From: an uncultured Candidatus Saccharibacteria bacterium
GTDB taxonomy: Bacteria > Patescibacteriota > Saccharimonadia > Saccharimonadales > Saccharimonadaceae
Direction of reading: 5' to 3'
Length of the DNA stretch: 64,000 bases
Assembly (NCBI GenBank): GCA_946406315.1
Contig: CAMJKD010000003.1
Coordinates: 43,752 to 107,751 of the forward strand
The translations under genes and the position numbers were made by a program. The notes beneath the pieces are model-generated. The model made no database searches and had not been told where the DNA came from. It saw only the letters and a program-made list of their open reading frames with translations. This document shows, one piece after another, positions 1-9,690 of this stretch. Each line of letters opens with the position of its first letter. The stretch's first letter is position 1.

Positions 1-270
1 TATGAATACGTCGGTACGAATCGTAAACTTATACTAATGACGATTTATCGCGGCGATCGTTTTAATGATGCGCAAGGGTGGAACGCACTAATCGCGGATT
101 TCGCTCAGAATCATGAAAATGTCTACTTGATGGATTGGTTTTCGGAAAACGTCAACAACGTCGACAAATACTTAATTTTCGACCATCTGCACCCTAATCG
201 AGCCGGTCGCGAACACTTCGCCCATATGGTCAGACGAACCGTTTTTAAAGCACTTGACTTAACTGAATAA
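1..270 (+). CDS. SGNH/GDSL-type hydrolase or O-acyltransferase C-terminus (5' truncated by window edge)
   Basis: The frame is open from base 1 with no start, so the gene begins outside the window. The ATG at 37 in the ORF track is internal. The last ~90 residues include DHLHPNRAG, which fits the block V D-x-x-H catalytic motif of SGNH hydrolases and of the periplasmic SGNH domain fused to acyltransferase-3 proteins. The upstream strand KLILMTIYRG resembles the beta strand before the final active-site loop. Without the N-terminus it cannot be decided whether this is a free esterase or a fused O-acetyltransferase. No hairpin terminator is obvious directly after the TAA. Confidence 0.6.
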   Translation, partial: YEYVGTNRKLILMTIYRGDRFNDAQGWNALIADFAQNHENVYLMDWFSENVNNVDKYLIFDHLHPNRAGREHFAHMVRRTVFKALDLTE

Positions 271-356
271 TTTAAATATAGTACTAAGAACTTATTTACC
301 CAGCACGAGTAGTACATTTATATGTATGAACATTACGGCGAGAGGAGGTGTGTCGT

Positions 357-1019
357 ATGTATCAGTATGGATATGATGAGCATGAGTTTCGCTATGAGCT
401 CGAATGGTATTTTAAAGAGCATACGTTCCCCGAAGCTCAAAAAGCGCTCGACTATGCTTGGGAAAAGCATTCTGGACAGACCAGAATTAACGGACAACCA
501 TTCATCATTCATCCGCTCTTTGTTGCGAAATACGGCATTTGCATCGGTGCAAAAACCGAAGATCAAATTTGCATAGCGTTGTTGCATGACGTATGCGAAG
601 ATTGCGGCATCGAACCAGAGGAACTTCCGTTCAATAAAGAAGTTCAGGATGCAGTACGTCATTTAACCTTCAAGTACGAATACGAAGAAGGCGACAATGA
701 AGTTGAGAAGCGTAGGAAGAAGATGATCTCAAAGACGGTGACCTATGCTCGCTTGCTTGAAAACCCGCTTGCAGTAGTATGTAAGGGTGTGGATCGTTAT
801 CATAACCTGACTACAGCCGAAGAGCTGCCGCCTGGTAAAATAACGAAAAACGTCCTTGAGACACATCGTTTATTACTTCCAGTAATCTATAATGCCTTGT
901 CTCTGCAGGCTTATAGTCATTTCTATCATCAGCTTTATACGCTCTCAATCAACTTAAGGTCTTTAAATGATCTGCTCGCCATGAAGCATAGTATTAGGCT
1001 AGATACTATGACGCGATGA
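357..1019 (+). CDS. HD-domain (p)ppGpp hydrolase-like protein (small alarmone hydrolase type)
   Basis: 220 residues. The ORF track starts at GTG 348, but GAGGAGG at 341-347 is spaced correctly for ATG 357, so that start is chosen. The layout matches the RelA/SpoT hydrolase domain: an AWEKHSGQTR..G.PFIIHP segment, ALLHDVCED (HDxxED metal site, about residues 74-82) and CKGVDRYHNL, corresponding to the KxADRxHN motif. There is no synthetase, TGS or ACT domain, so it resembles MESH1/SAH hydrolases. Expected role is Mn-dependent removal of the 3' pyrophosphate from ppGpp or a related nucleotide; substrate is inferred. It is monocistronic and followed by a strong terminator. Confidence 0.75.
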   Translation: MYQYGYDEHEFRYELEWYFKEHTFPEAQKALDYAWEKHSGQTRINGQPFIIHPLFVAKYGICIGAKTEDQICIALLHDVCEDCGIEPEELPFNKEVQDAVRHLTFKYEYEEGDNEVEKRRKKMISKTVTYARLLENPLAVVCKGVDRYHNLTTAEELPPGKITKNVLETHRLLLPVIYNALSLQAYSHFYHQLYTLSINLRSLNDLLAMKHSIRLDTMTR

Positions 1020-1026
1020 CGAGTCT

Positions 1027-1051
1027 GCCCCGCAAATTGCGGGGCTTTTTA
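1027..1051 (+). terminator. Rho-independent terminator after the HD hydrolase gene
   Basis: Stem GCCCCGC-AAATT-GCGGGGC followed directly by TTTTT. Confidence 0.9.
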
Positions 1052-1112
1052 ATTCCGGAAAACCGCGTTAAACTAAACATATATTTTTCGACTCTGAAAG
1101 GTGGTGGTATGA

Positions 1113-1505
1113 GTGGCAGAAAATGGCACCTTAGGCAAACATCGCAATAGGCATCACTTGCTGTATCCAGCTCGCGTATGGCGCTCCATTGGACCTAACT
1201 CATTAATGCTACGCGGGGCGTTCATAATTAAGATAGACGAACGGCTTCATGCGCAATTACATCGAGAGTTAGATAAATATTTAGGAGATAATATTACGCG
1301 AGAGAAGCTTCCGTATAGAAACACTATCAAGCACTTGAAGAGAGAATACAAAAAACACGAGCTACAGGTTCGCATGATGAATCCTATTCAAAAACTTGAA
1401 TGGCTCGAAAATGAGATTAATCCAGGCGAGAAACGTAATGTTTGGCTGTTTCGTATGTTGGATATGCAACGTAGATTTCTGATTGCACATATTGAGGAGA
1501 TGTAG
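1113..1505 (+). CDS. Hypothetical protein with HRNRHHLLYP motif
   Basis: 130 residues, GTG start with AAAGGTGG about 8 nt upstream. An ATG at 1109 in another frame yields only 13 codons. The N-terminal HRNRHHLLYPARVW stretch is His/Arg-rich, and a second part carries H..LHREL; this loosely recalls a compact HNH-like or zinc site, but the motif is not complete enough to assign. The C-terminal half is charged and helical. Function unknown. Its stop codon lies inside the loop of a GAGGAGA/TCTCCTC hairpin, so translation and transcription end together. Confidence 0.65.
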   Translation: MAENGTLGKHRNRHHLLYPARVWRSIGPNSLMLRGAFIIKIDERLHAQLHRELDKYLGDNITREKLPYRNTIKHLKREYKKHELQVRMMNPIQKLEWLENEINPGEKRNVWLFRMLDMQRRFLIAHIEEM

Positions 1506-1520
1506 AGTCTCCTCTTTCTC
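1494..1520 (+). terminator. Hairpin overlapping the stop codon of the 1113 gene
   Basis: GAGGAGA-TGTAGAG-TCTCCTC followed by a T/C-rich TTTCTCTTG tract. The T-run is imperfect, so termination may be partial. Confidence 0.5.
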
Positions 1521-1549
1521 TTGAATTATTAGGTAAAATCTGCTACAAT
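1521..1549 (+). promoter_or_regulatory. Promoter of rpsL-rpsG
   Basis: TTGAAT-N17-TACAAT with TGC just upstream of the -10 (extended -10). It gives a leader of about 80 nt before the GTG of rpsL. Confidence 0.65.
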
Positions 1550-1556
1550 ACACATA

Positions 1557-1638
1557 AGAGTTTCGTGAGCTCTGTTTGTTAATGCTGGACAGCTGAGCTC
1601 TATTACAGCAATAAATTTAATGAGAGAAAAGGATTTTT
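1557..1638 (+). promoter_or_regulatory. Structured leader of rpsL (possible autoregulatory RNA)
   Basis: The leader holds two GAGCTC hexamers (1567, 1595) able to pair with each other, and an outer TGCTG/CAGCA arm pair around AGCTGAGCTC. The folds are mutually competing, as in r-protein autoregulatory leaders. Regulation by S7 or S12 is inference from other bacteria. Confidence 0.4.
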
Positions 1639-2052
1639 GTGCCTACAATCAATCAATTAGTGCGTAAGCCACGCAAAAAAGCCACAAAGAAGAGCAAAGC
1701 TCCAGCTTTGGGCTCCATCGTGAATACGCTCAAGACTCGTTACTACAAACAGTCTGCTCCACTTAAGCGCGGTGTTTGTGTTAAGGTAACAACTAAAACC
1801 CCAAAGAAACCAAACTCCGCTTTACGTAAGGTTGCTCGTGTACGCCTTACCAATGGCCAGGAAGTATGGGCTTACATCGGCGGTGAAGGCCATAACCTTC
1901 AGGAGCACGCAGTTGTGCTTGTTCGCGGTGGTCGTGTGCCAGATCTTCCAGGCGTGCGTTATCATATTGTTCGCGGTACGCTTGACCTTCAAGGCGTCCA
2001 GGGTCGCAAGCAAGGCCGTTCTAAATACGGCGCAAAGAAGGAGGGTAATTAA
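1639..2052 (+). CDS. rpsL: 30S ribosomal protein S12
   Basis: 137 residues, GTG start, SD GAGAAAAGGA. It has the S12 core [32 protein letters not shown] and [12 protein letters not shown]. Relative to the 124-residue E. coli protein there is a central insertion ([17 protein letters not shown]), as in Gram-positive S12. The TPKKPNS loop has the usual Lys at the streptomycin-sensitive position. First gene of the str operon, 2 nt before rpsG. Confidence 0.97.
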   Translation: MPTINQLVRKPRKKATKKSKAPALGSIVNTLKTRYYKQSAPLKRGVCVKVTTKTPKKPNSALRKVARVRLTNGQEVWAYIGGEGHNLQEHAVVLVRGGRVPDLPGVRYHIVRGTLDLQGVQGRKQGRSKYGAKKEGN

Positions 2053-2054
2053 TT

Positions 2055-2534
2055 ATGCCACGTAAAGTAACTTCTAGCTTGCAGCGCAAGGTTATGCCTG
2101 ATCGCAAATATCAGAGCGTACTCGTTCAACGTTTAATCAACAAATCCATGCTTGATGGTAAAAAGCATGTCGCCGAGCGCGCCGTTTATTCTGCCATTGA
2201 GGGTGCTGCTAAGAAATTAAAGAGCGAAAACCCAGTCGAGGTCCTCGAGCAAGCCATTAAGAATATCAGCCCAGATTTCGAAGTTAAATCTCGTCGTGTT
2301 GGCGGCGCGAACTATCAGATTCCATTCCCAATCGCCGGCCATCGCCAACTTCATTTCGCAATGATGTGGCTCGTCCAAGCCGCTCGCGCTCGCTCTGGCA
2401 TGTCATATGCTAAGCGCCTCGAGGCAGAAATTGTTGATGCCTACAATGAAGCCGGTGCCGCCTTCAAGAAGAAGGAAGATTGTCACCGTATGGCCGAAGC
2501 AAACCGCGCCTTTGCGCACTTTGCTCGCGCTTAA
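2055..2534 (+). CDS. rpsG: 30S ribosomal protein S7
   Basis: 159 residues, usual length. Clear S7 sequence: LINKSMLDGKKHVAERAVY, then VKSRRVGGANYQIPFPI, and KKEDCHRMAEANRAFAHF at the C-terminus. Primary 16S 3' domain binder. Co-transcribed with rpsL. The operon stops here at a terminator, so fusA and tuf are transcribed separately. Confidence 0.97.
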   Translation: MPRKVTSSLQRKVMPDRKYQSVLVQRLINKSMLDGKKHVAERAVYSAIEGAAKKLKSENPVEVLEQAIKNISPDFEVKSRRVGGANYQIPFPIAGHRQLHFAMMWLVQAARARSGMSYAKRLEAEIVDAYNEAGAAFKKKEDCHRMAEANRAFAHFARA

Positions 2535-2552
2535 TTCGTAATTACTTAAAAA

Positions 2553-2583
2553 AGACTCTCAGAGAAATCCGAGGGTCTTTTTG
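2553..2583 (+). terminator. Terminator of rpsL-rpsG
   Basis: AGACTCTCAGA-GAAA-TCCGAGGGTCT stem with G-U pairs, then TTTTTG. Confidence 0.85.
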
Positions 2584-2618
2584 TGACCAATCTTTGCGCA
2601 ACAAGATACTAATAATGC

Positions 2619-2647
2619 TTGACAATAAAATCAAAGTATGATATAAT
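2619..2647 (+). promoter_or_regulatory. Consensus sigma70-type promoter
   Basis: Exact TTGACA-N17-TATAAT upstream of the small gene at 2699. Confidence 0.85.
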
Positions 2648-2698
2648 TAAACCGTTGTATAAAAAACAAAGCTCTTATCCGTAAAGGAGGTGTCAAAT

Positions 2699-2908
2699 AT
2701 GGCACATGAAGTTGTCAGTAATAGCAGACCCGATATCGACAAAATCGATCCTGCAATGCTGCAGGCGGCAGCCGATGAAATCAGCAGTGCGGAGCACGCC
2801 CGCTCGAGAAGAGAGCAGCTCGCTGAGGAATCTTTCTCTGAGACCGTCCTGCTTCCCATCCTTCGCCGCGCCAGAGCAGAATTCGGCAATGGTCTTGATA
2901 TCGGCTGA
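2699..2908 (+). CDS. Small helical hypothetical protein (possible frameshifted 3' end)
   Basis: 69 residues from ATG 2699, preceded by AAAGGAGGTG at ideal distance. The track's GTG 2690 lies inside that SD and is rejected. Mostly alpha-helical and charged (IDPAMLQAAADEISSAEHARSRREQLAEE). After the TGA the -1 frame continues as LIPGEEVRVAVLLGDANFTL and stops at 2965-2967, at the terminator, so the true product may be about 20 residues longer through a frameshift. Own consensus promoter and terminator. No family recognised. Confidence 0.6.
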   Translation: MAHEVVSNSRPDIDKIDPAMLQAAADEISSAEHARSRREQLAEESFSETVLLPILRRARAEFGNGLDIG

Positions 2909-2966
2909 TTCCTGGCGAAGAAGTAAGAGTCGCAGTGCTTCTCGGCGATGCGAACTTCACTCTGTA

Positions 2967-2995
2967 GGCTCCGCTAATTGAGGCGGAGTCTTTTT
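2967..2995 (+). terminator. Terminator of the 2699 gene
   Basis: GGCTCCGC-TAATTGA-GGCGGAGTC stem with a TTTTT tail. Confidence 0.85.
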
Positions 2996-3074
2996 AAATG
3001 TTACAAAATGCTCATATTGGGCTTAGATACTCTGGTGTTTATACGCTACGAAATGCTTGTGCTAAAATTAGATT

Positions 3075-4493
3075 ATGAAAAAGCGCAAGCTTATTTATCA
3101 AATCTATCCCACAGCTATCGGATCGTTACGTGATATAACGGAAAAAATTCCTTTGATTGCCAAGTTGCAGCCGGACTACATTTGGCTAAGTCCAATCTTT
3201 TTGAGCCCATGGGTAGATGGTGGCTATGACGTGTCGGATTATTGTAAAATTGACCCACGCTTTGGCAATATGGGCGACTTCAGAAAACTCGTCAGTGTCG
3301 CCAAGCAATACAATATTGGTATTTTGTTGGATTTAGTTCTCAATCATACATCTTCTGAGCATATCTGGTTTAAGAAGTCCGAGAGGCACGACCCGTGGTA
3401 TAAAGACTATTATGTCTGGTTAGATAAGCCGCTAAATTGGGGTTCGTTCTTCGGTGGTCCAGCCTTTGACTATAACGAAAATCGCGGTAAGTATTATTTA
3501 CACCTCTACGACCGCAGTCAACCAGATTTGAATTTCTGCAATCCCCGCGTAGTAAAAGAGTTCAAGAAAATTATCAAATTCTGGACTAATCATGGCGTAG
3601 CCGGCTTTAGAGTAGATTCCGCCAATGTGTTAGCGGAAGATGCGCTCAAATCCGGTGTTCTTCCGCGCATTTCGGGTTTCTTCAATTACTATCAGACTAA
3701 AGAAACGGTTGCTATCCTTGAAAAACTATTTTGCGATGAGAAAATCTTCACTATCGCCGAACCAGTTGGCGGCGAATTCATGAGTCGCGCGCGCTTTCGC
3801 GAATTGACCCGCCAAGCTTTTGACGCATCATTCAATGTTGGTACAATAGATATTGCTGACACTTTCTTCTCAATTAAAGACCGTCTTTATCCGGTCAATT
3901 ACCGCAAGTGGTTTCATACGTTGGCTAAGTGGTGCCAAGAAGATAAATTCTCGCTAGCAATCGAGTCGCACGACACGCCACGCGCGCCGTCTCGCTTTCA
4001 TGCTGACCCAAAGACTCTCGCGATGTTACAGTTTTTGTTGCCGTGCAATTTTCCATGTATCTACCAAGGGCAGGAGATTGGCACGAAAAATGCTAAACTT
4101 AGCAATAATATCGACGACTATCCGGGCGTACAATCGCGCATGATTTATCGTCGTCTGCGCAAAGAGGGCAAAACCAAAGCGCAGGCTATGAAACACGTCA
4201 GGCTTACCTCGCGCGATAATGCGCGGCAGCCAATCGATTGGGGTGAATACGTCTTGCAGGAGGCGAATGAAAAATCCATTCTCAACTTTTATCGTAAAAT
4301 TACGAAGCTTTGGCGGACCGATCCGGTGTTAATTAATGGCGATTTCCATGTTCGCAAAGAGACTAAGAAAGGTGTTTTCGATTTTGAACGTAGCTATCGG
4401 GGCGAAACTTATTACATCCACCTTGACCTAAGCGGAAAAACTAAATCGTATTGCAAGAATATCGATGGCGGAATTGTTATTGCAAATCACTAA
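3075..4493 (+). CDS. GH13 alpha-glucosidase / oligo-1,6-glucosidase family protein
   Basis: 472 residues. The four GH13 signatures are in order: DLVLNHTS (about 85-92), GFRVDSANV (about 176, nucleophile Asp), AEP (about 228, acid/base Glu) and ESHDTPR (about 297, with HD). SRDNARQPIDW is typical of the oligo-1,6-glucosidase/alpha-glucosidase subfamily. The protein is shorter than the usual 550 residues, with a reduced C-terminal beta domain. No signal peptide, so it should act in the cytoplasm on short alpha-glucosides. TAAAAT with an extended TG lies only 6 nt before the ATG and there is no SD, so the mRNA is probably leaderless. Confidence 0.88.
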   Translation: MKKRKLIYQIYPTAIGSLRDITEKIPLIAKLQPDYIWLSPIFLSPWVDGGYDVSDYCKIDPRFGNMGDFRKLVSVAKQYNIGILLDLVLNHTSSEHIWFKKSERHDPWYKDYYVWLDKPLNWGSFFGGPAFDYNENRGKYYLHLYDRSQPDLNFCNPRVVKEFKKIIKFWTNHGVAGFRVDSANVLAEDALKSGVLPRISGFFNYYQTKETVAILEKLFCDEKIFTIAEPVGGEFMSRARFRELTRQAFDASFNVGTIDIADTFFSIKDRLYPVNYRKWFHTLAKWCQEDKFSLAIESHDTPRAPSRFHADPKTLAMLQFLLPCNFPCIYQGQEIGTKNAKLSNNIDDYPGVQSRMIYRRLRKEGKTKAQAMKHVRLTSRDNARQPIDWGEYVLQEANEKSILNFYRKITKLWRTDPVLINGDFHVRKETKKGVFDFERSYRGETYYIHLDLSGKTKSYCKNIDGGIVIANH

Positions 4494-4600
4494 CAGAACG
4501 GATATTTATACCTTTTGCAACTGATAAAAATATGTTAATATAAATCCAAACGCTTGCAAGAGCTATTATTGCTATTGTCTAAAATAATTAAAGGAAATAT

Positions 4601-6697
4601 ATGGCAAACCAAAAAGTTACGGATTTATCTAAGTATCGAAACATCGGCATTATCGCCCATATCGATGCTGGTAAAACCACTACATCTGAGGCTATTCTTT
4701 ATCGTACTGGTCTCAAGCACAAAATCGACCTCGTTAAGGGCGATACCGGCGGTGCTACCACCGACTGGATGGAACAAGAAAAAGAGCGTGGTATTACAAT
4801 TACCTCCGCTGCTGTGACTGCTTACTGGAAAGGTCACAAAATCAACATTATCGATACACCAGGCCACATCGACTTTACAGCCGAGGTCGAGCGTTCGCTT
4901 CGCGTGCTCGACGGCGCTGTAGTTGTATTTGATGGTAAGATGGGCGTCGAGGCTCAGTCGGAAACCGTCTGGCGTCAAGCCGATAAATATGGCGTTCCGC
5001 GTATCTGTTTTGTCAATAAAATCAATCAGATTGGCGGCGATTTCTACAAGTCTCTTGAGTCTATTCATAAGCGCTTGAGTAAGAATGCTTTTGCAATTCA
5101 TCTCCCAATCGGCTTCGAAAAGGATATTTGCGGCGTTGTCGACCTTATTGATATGAAGGCATATACCTACAAAGATTATGCCGACCATGAGTTGACTGTC
5201 GGTGATATTCCTGAAGATATGGTCGAAAAAGCCAAGAACTATCGCTCCATGCTCGTCGAAGAGGCCGTCCAGGCTGACGAAGCCCTCATGGAAAAGTTCT
5301 TCGACCAAGGCGAAGAAGCTATTACTCCAGAAGAGCTCAAAACCGCACTTCGTAAGCGTGTAATTGACGGTCAATTCTTCCTTGTTACCGGCGGCGATGG
5401 TCGCGGCGTGGTTGTAGAGAAGGTTCTTGACCTCGTGACTGATTTCTTGCCAGCCCCAACCGATATCCCAGCCATTCTCGGCAAGTCGCCAAAAACTGGT
5501 GAAGACATTGTTCGCCATAGCGACGAAAAAGAACCCCTTACCGCTCTCGCATTTAAGATTGCAACCGATCCATTTGTTGGTAAACTCATCTTTATCCGCG
5601 TTTACTCTGGCAAGCTCGAATCTGGTTCTTACGTGTTAAATGCTACTACTGGCAATAAGGAGCGCGTTGGCCGTCTCGTCCGTATGTTTGCCGATAAGCG
5701 TGATGATATTGACGAAATCGGCGCTGGTGATATCGCAGCAGTCGTTGGACTCAAGGACACTACGACTGGTACTACGCTTTGCGATCCAGCTCATCCAATT
5801 CTACTTGAGTCAATTGAGTTTCCAGATCCACCTGTATCTATCGCCGTTGAGCCGAAGACTAAGGCTGACCAAGAGAAGATGGCTATTGGTCTCGGCAAGC
5901 TCGCCGAAGAAGATCCGACCTTCCGTGTTCATACCGATGAAGAATCTGGCCAAACCATTATTTCTGGCATGGGCGAGCTTCACCTCGATATCATTATCGA
6001 CCGCCTCAAGCGTGAATTTAATGTTGAAGCTAACACTGGCGAGCCACAAGTAGCCTATCGCGAAACCATCCGTGGTACTGCCGAAGCTCAAGGTAAACAC
6101 ATCAAGCAGTCTGGTGGTCGTGGTCAGTATGGTGACGTTTGGATCAAGTTTGAGCCAAATGAGCCAGGTAAAGGCTTCGAGTTTATTGATCAGATTAAAG
6201 GCGGCGTCGTTCCGCTCGAATATCGTAAACCGGTTATGGAAGGCATCAAAGAGACCCTCGAAGGCGGTGTTATCGCTGGCTATCCAGTGCTTGACGTCAA
6301 GGCGACTCTTTATGATGGCTCCTACCACGACGTCGACTCTTCCGAGCTCGCCTTCCATCTTGCTGGCGCACTTGCAACTCGTGAAGGTATTAAAAAAGCT
6401 CGTCCAGTCTTACTTGAGCCTGTAATGAAAATCGAAATTACCACTCCAGAAGATTTCATGGGCGATGTCATTGGCGACCTTAACTCTCGCCGTGGTCGCG
6501 TTGAAAGTATGGAAGATCGCGACAATGGCGTTAAGGTTATTACAGGTTTCGTACCACTTGCTAATATGTTTGGCTACACCTCGGATCTTCGCGGTATGTC
6601 TCAAGGTCGTGCTGCTTCTACTATGGAGCTCCATGGATACGAGGAAGTTCCACCGAACATTGCTCAAGAGATTATAGATAAGCGCAATTCGAAATAA
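4601..6697 (+). CDS. fusA: Elongation factor G
   Basis: 698 residues, full length. G1 [10 protein letters not shown]3 DTPGHIDF and G4 NKIN are present, followed by domain II-V sequence including [10 protein letters not shown] and [16 protein letters not shown]-driven translocase. SD TAAAGGA precedes the ATG. It is separated from rpsG by 2 kb of unrelated genes; TTGCAA and TAATAT elements in 4515-4541 suggest a promoter of its own. Downstream are two isolated hairpins and then a terminator. Confidence 0.97.
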   Translation: MANQKVTDLSKYRNIGIIAHIDAGKTTTSEAILYRTGLKHKIDLVKGDTGGATTDWMEQEKERGITITSAAVTAYWKGHKINIIDTPGHIDFTAEVERSLRVLDGAVVVFDGKMGVEAQSETVWRQADKYGVPRICFVNKINQIGGDFYKSLESIHKRLSKNAFAIHLPIGFEKDICGVVDLIDMKAYTYKDYADHELTVGDIPEDMVEKAKNYRSMLVEEAVQADEALMEKFFDQGEEAITPEELKTALRKRVIDGQFFLVTGGDGRGVVVEKVLDLVTDFLPAPTDIPAILGKSPKTGEDIVRHSDEKEPLTALAFKIATDPFVGKLIFIRVYSGKLESGSYVLNATTGNKERVGRLVRMFADKRDDIDEIGAGDIAAVVGLKDTTTGTTLCDPAHPILLESIEFPDPPVSIAVEPKTKADQEKMAIGLGKLAEEDPTFRVHTDEESGQTIISGMGELHLDIIIDRLKREFNVEANTGEPQVAYRETIRGTAEAQGKHIKQSGGRGQYGDVWIKFEPNEPGKGFEFIDQIKGGVVPLEYRKPVMEGIKETLEGGVIAGYPVLDVKATLYDGSYHDVDSSELAFHLAGALATREGIKKARPVLLEPVMKIEITTPEDFMGDVIGDLNSRRGRVESMEDRDNGVKVITGFVPLANMFGYTSDLRGMSQGRAASTMELHGYEEVPPNIAQEIIDKRNSK

Positions 6698-6705
6698 GAT
6701 GGCTT

Positions 6706-6765
6706 CGGAAATGTCCGCATTTCCGAGGTATCGGTGAGAATGAGTATATATAGCGAAGCTATATA
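6706..6765 (+). other. Two consecutive perfect hairpins downstream of fusA
   Basis: CGGAAATG/CATTTCCG (6706-6725) and TATATAGC-GAA-GCTATATA (6747-6765). Neither has a T-run. They may protect the fusA 3' end from exonucleases; this is inference. Confidence 0.5.
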
Positions 6766-6792
6766 AGCGAAATTCAAAATAAGACAATGAAA

Positions 6793-6818
6793 AAACTGCC
6801 CCACCAAGGGTAGTTTTT
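6793..6818 (+). terminator. Terminator of fusA
   Basis: AAACTGCCC-CACCAA-GGGTAGTTT stem ending in a T-run. Confidence 0.8.
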
Positions 6819-6841
6819 GATAGGTGTAACAAAAAAGACAT

Positions 6842-6865
6842 AAAAAAGCGCCCGTTCTGGGCGCT
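6842..6865 (-). terminator. Terminator of the 6884-7678 gene
   Basis: AGCGCCC-GTTCT-GGGCGCT; on the minus strand it is followed by TTTTTT. Confidence 0.85.
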
Positions 6866-6883
6866 AGGTCTCATTTACTAGTA

Positions 6884-7678
6884 TTATTGTAAGTCGAAAG
6901 CGAAATCGTAGGAAATCGAACCCTCGGGAACATGCAGTTCCTTCCAAACTTTTAAGGAATCAGGTTCGATATATTTTGTAACTTTCTTATTATGTACGAC
7001 ATAGTGACCCTCGTAGGATCGTACTTTCGCGATGCTTGGCGATGCGCCGTTTTCATCAGTGCAGTCGTCGTAAAGCTTGTCGCCGTTAGCTGTGTCAATT
7101 TCACCCTGTTCAATAGCTCCATCTTCGGCGCGGTAGTAATACCGATAGCAGCCATTCGTGTCGATAACGAAAATACCAATAGAACCACTCCCACTCACGC
7201 CGTAGGTGTCATTGACTGATAGTACATCTCTAGTCTCAACTACCTCGCGGACAACCGAAAATTCTTTACCGTCATATTCTTTATATAACTCTGATGCGGC
7301 CGGAAGTGGAAGAATTGCACTAATTGGGATCATGAGACCCCCAATTAGCATAAAAAGTACAGTGAAAATAAACTGAAGTTTAGAGCTCTCTTTGTCGAGA
7401 AAACCGAGCACGCAAGCTAAGGCATACATCTCGGCATTGCAACATATTTGCAAATAGATATTTTCATGTGGATTATTAATAAACATTTCGACGCATAGTA
7501 TAACGGCGGTCGCAAGTGTTATGAGAAAAAACAATGAAGAAACTAGAACACCGGTATTATCGGGATTATCATCTTTTTCGCTTTTTAGCTTTCTGAGATG
7601 ATCCGACAAGTAATAGGACGTGACGAACAGCAGTATAAGAACAATCGCACCTAATACAACGCGCATAAAAGTAGACAC
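6884..7678 (-). CDS. Hypothetical multi-pass membrane protein with C-terminal extracytoplasmic domain
   Basis: 264 residues, GTG start behind AAGGAAGGGGG. Hydrophobic segments near residues 7-25, 46-65, 75-93 and 102-122 suggest four TM helices. A soluble ~140-residue tail follows, holding VSGSGSIGIFVIDTNGCYRYYYRAEDG and two Cys. The first TM precedes a charged KSEKDDN loop. No family recognised. The tail could be a small beta domain exposed outside the cell. Own promoter and terminator; monocistronic and divergent from its neighbours' expression. Confidence 0.7.
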   Translation of the reverse strand: MSTFMRVVLGAIVLILLFVTSYYLSDHLRKLKSEKDDNPDNTGVLVSSLFFLITLATAVILCVEMFINNPHENIYLQICCNAEMYALACVLGFLDKESSKLQFIFTVLFMLIGGLMIPISAILPLPAASELYKEYDGKEFSVVREVVETRDVLSVNDTYGVSGSGSIGIFVIDTNGCYRYYYRAEDGAIEQGEIDTANGDKLYDDCTDENGASPSIAKVRSYEGHYVVHNKKVTKYIEPDSLKVWKELHVPEGSISYDFAFDLQ

Positions 7679-7726
7679 AGTATATTATCCCCCTTCCTTT
7701 CACTAGTAATGTACGAGACTAATATA

Positions 7727-7754
7727 ACTATAACATATTGGCATGAATAGTCAA
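7727..7754 (-). promoter_or_regulatory. Promoter of the 6884-7678 gene
   Basis: On the minus strand TTGACT-N16-TATAGT. Confidence 0.55.
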
Positions 7755-7756
7755 GG

Positions 7757-7788
7757 AAAATGAAAATGACGCCACTACCGTGGCGTCA
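7757..7788 (-). terminator. Terminator of the 7802-8140 gene
   Basis: TGACGCCA/TGGCGTCA stem; the minus strand continues with TTTTCATTTT. Confidence 0.75.
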
Positions 7789-7801
7789 GAAAAATGCGTT
7801 G

Positions 7802-8140
7802 TTAAGTATAAAGTATCAGCGGCGGCTCATCGTCATACTCGGATTCAGAGTGTGGATTCCTTATAAACGTGAGTACGACTATGTCGTCATCCCTACAGCG
7901 CTCGTAAACATCTCTAGAATACACGTCGAACTGACCAAAACGTCTTCGCATCGCTTCGTCTGTCGGTACGACTGTTACGATGAACTTTTGATCCTCCTTC
8001 ACCCGATATCCGCAGTAGAGACCGTGCATAAGGATTTTTACCTCTAAGTCGGTCGGCTTTTTAAAAAGATTTTTCTCCTTATCGGGAGAAAAACGTTCCG
8101 GAAAAAGAAGTTGCAGTAGAAGTTCTAGTGGGTTCTTCAT
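7802..8140 (-). CDS. Hypothetical small protein
   Basis: 112 residues, ATG start with AAAGGGGGCG SD. Soluble mixed alpha/beta, with PTDLEVKILMHGLYCGYRV and DDDIVVLTFIRNP strands. No recognisable motif, TM segment or signal peptide. It has its own promoter (TTGATT-N17-TATAAT) and terminator, like the other accessory single genes in this window. Confidence 0.65.
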   Translation of the reverse strand: MKNPLELLLQLLFPERFSPDKEKNLFKKPTDLEVKILMHGLYCGYRVKEDQKFIVTVVPTDEAMRRRFGQFDVYSRDVYERCRDDDIVVLTFIRNPHSESEYDDEPPLILYT

Positions 8141-8188
8141 GATTTAGCGCCCCCTTTGCGTTCAAAAATGTAAAATAACAACTATCAT

Positions 8189-8217
8189 ATTATACAACAT
8201 ATACATTTAAAAATCAA
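8189..8217 (-). promoter_or_regulatory. Promoter of the 7802-8140 gene
   Basis: Minus strand TTGATT-N17-TATAAT. Confidence 0.65.
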
Positions 8218-8253
8218 GAATACAAAAAATCGTGGTTGTATTACTTTTTACAC

Positions 8254-8282
8254 TTTACACTTGATTAAAAATCGTATAAAAT
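8254..8282 (+). promoter_or_regulatory. Promoter of tuf
   Basis: TTTACA-N17-TAAAAT, 75 nt upstream of the tuf ATG. Confidence 0.65.
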
Positions 8283-8357
8283 AATCCCATATAGACTTTT
8301 TGGGCTGGTTAATATTAGTGCTCAAAAATTATTAAAAATAAAGGAGAATATTAAACT

Positions 8358-9539
<1,182 letters not shown>

Positions 9540-9556
9540 TTGATACATCTTATACG

Positions 9557-9587
9557 GAAAATCTCCTCAGCAATGGGGAGATTTTTT
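9557..9587 (+). terminator. Terminator of tuf
   Basis: AAAATCTCCTC-AGCAAT-GGGGAGATTTTTT. Confidence 0.9.
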
Positions 9588-9648
9588 ATGGAAAATAAGT
9601 AAGATTCGCTGTGAGTCGGATATTATACACTTGTCATCGCGGTATCGC

Positions 9649-9677
9649 TTGACTATAGAAGAGATATGTGTTATACT
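9649..9677 (+). promoter_or_regulatory. Promoter of the guanylyltransferase-like gene
   Basis: TTGACT-N17-TATACT. Confidence 0.65.
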
Positions 9678-9690
9678 ACTCTCAGTAGTC

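Noticed and set aside
357-1019. Alternative genetic code 25 (TGA = Gly) as in Absconditabacteria/Gracilibacteria
   Set aside because: TGA ends several genes at sensible places (357, 2699, 58320) and no conserved protein has an in-frame TGA.
2706-2981. 91-aa ORF overlapping the 2699 gene
   Set aside because: Frame lacks SD and is rich in Arg/Ser as expected of a shifted frame; the -1 frame downstream is the better continuation.
4625-5518. 297-aa minus-strand ORF inside fusA
   Set aside because: Shadow of the EF-G reading frame; no SD, no recognisable protein.
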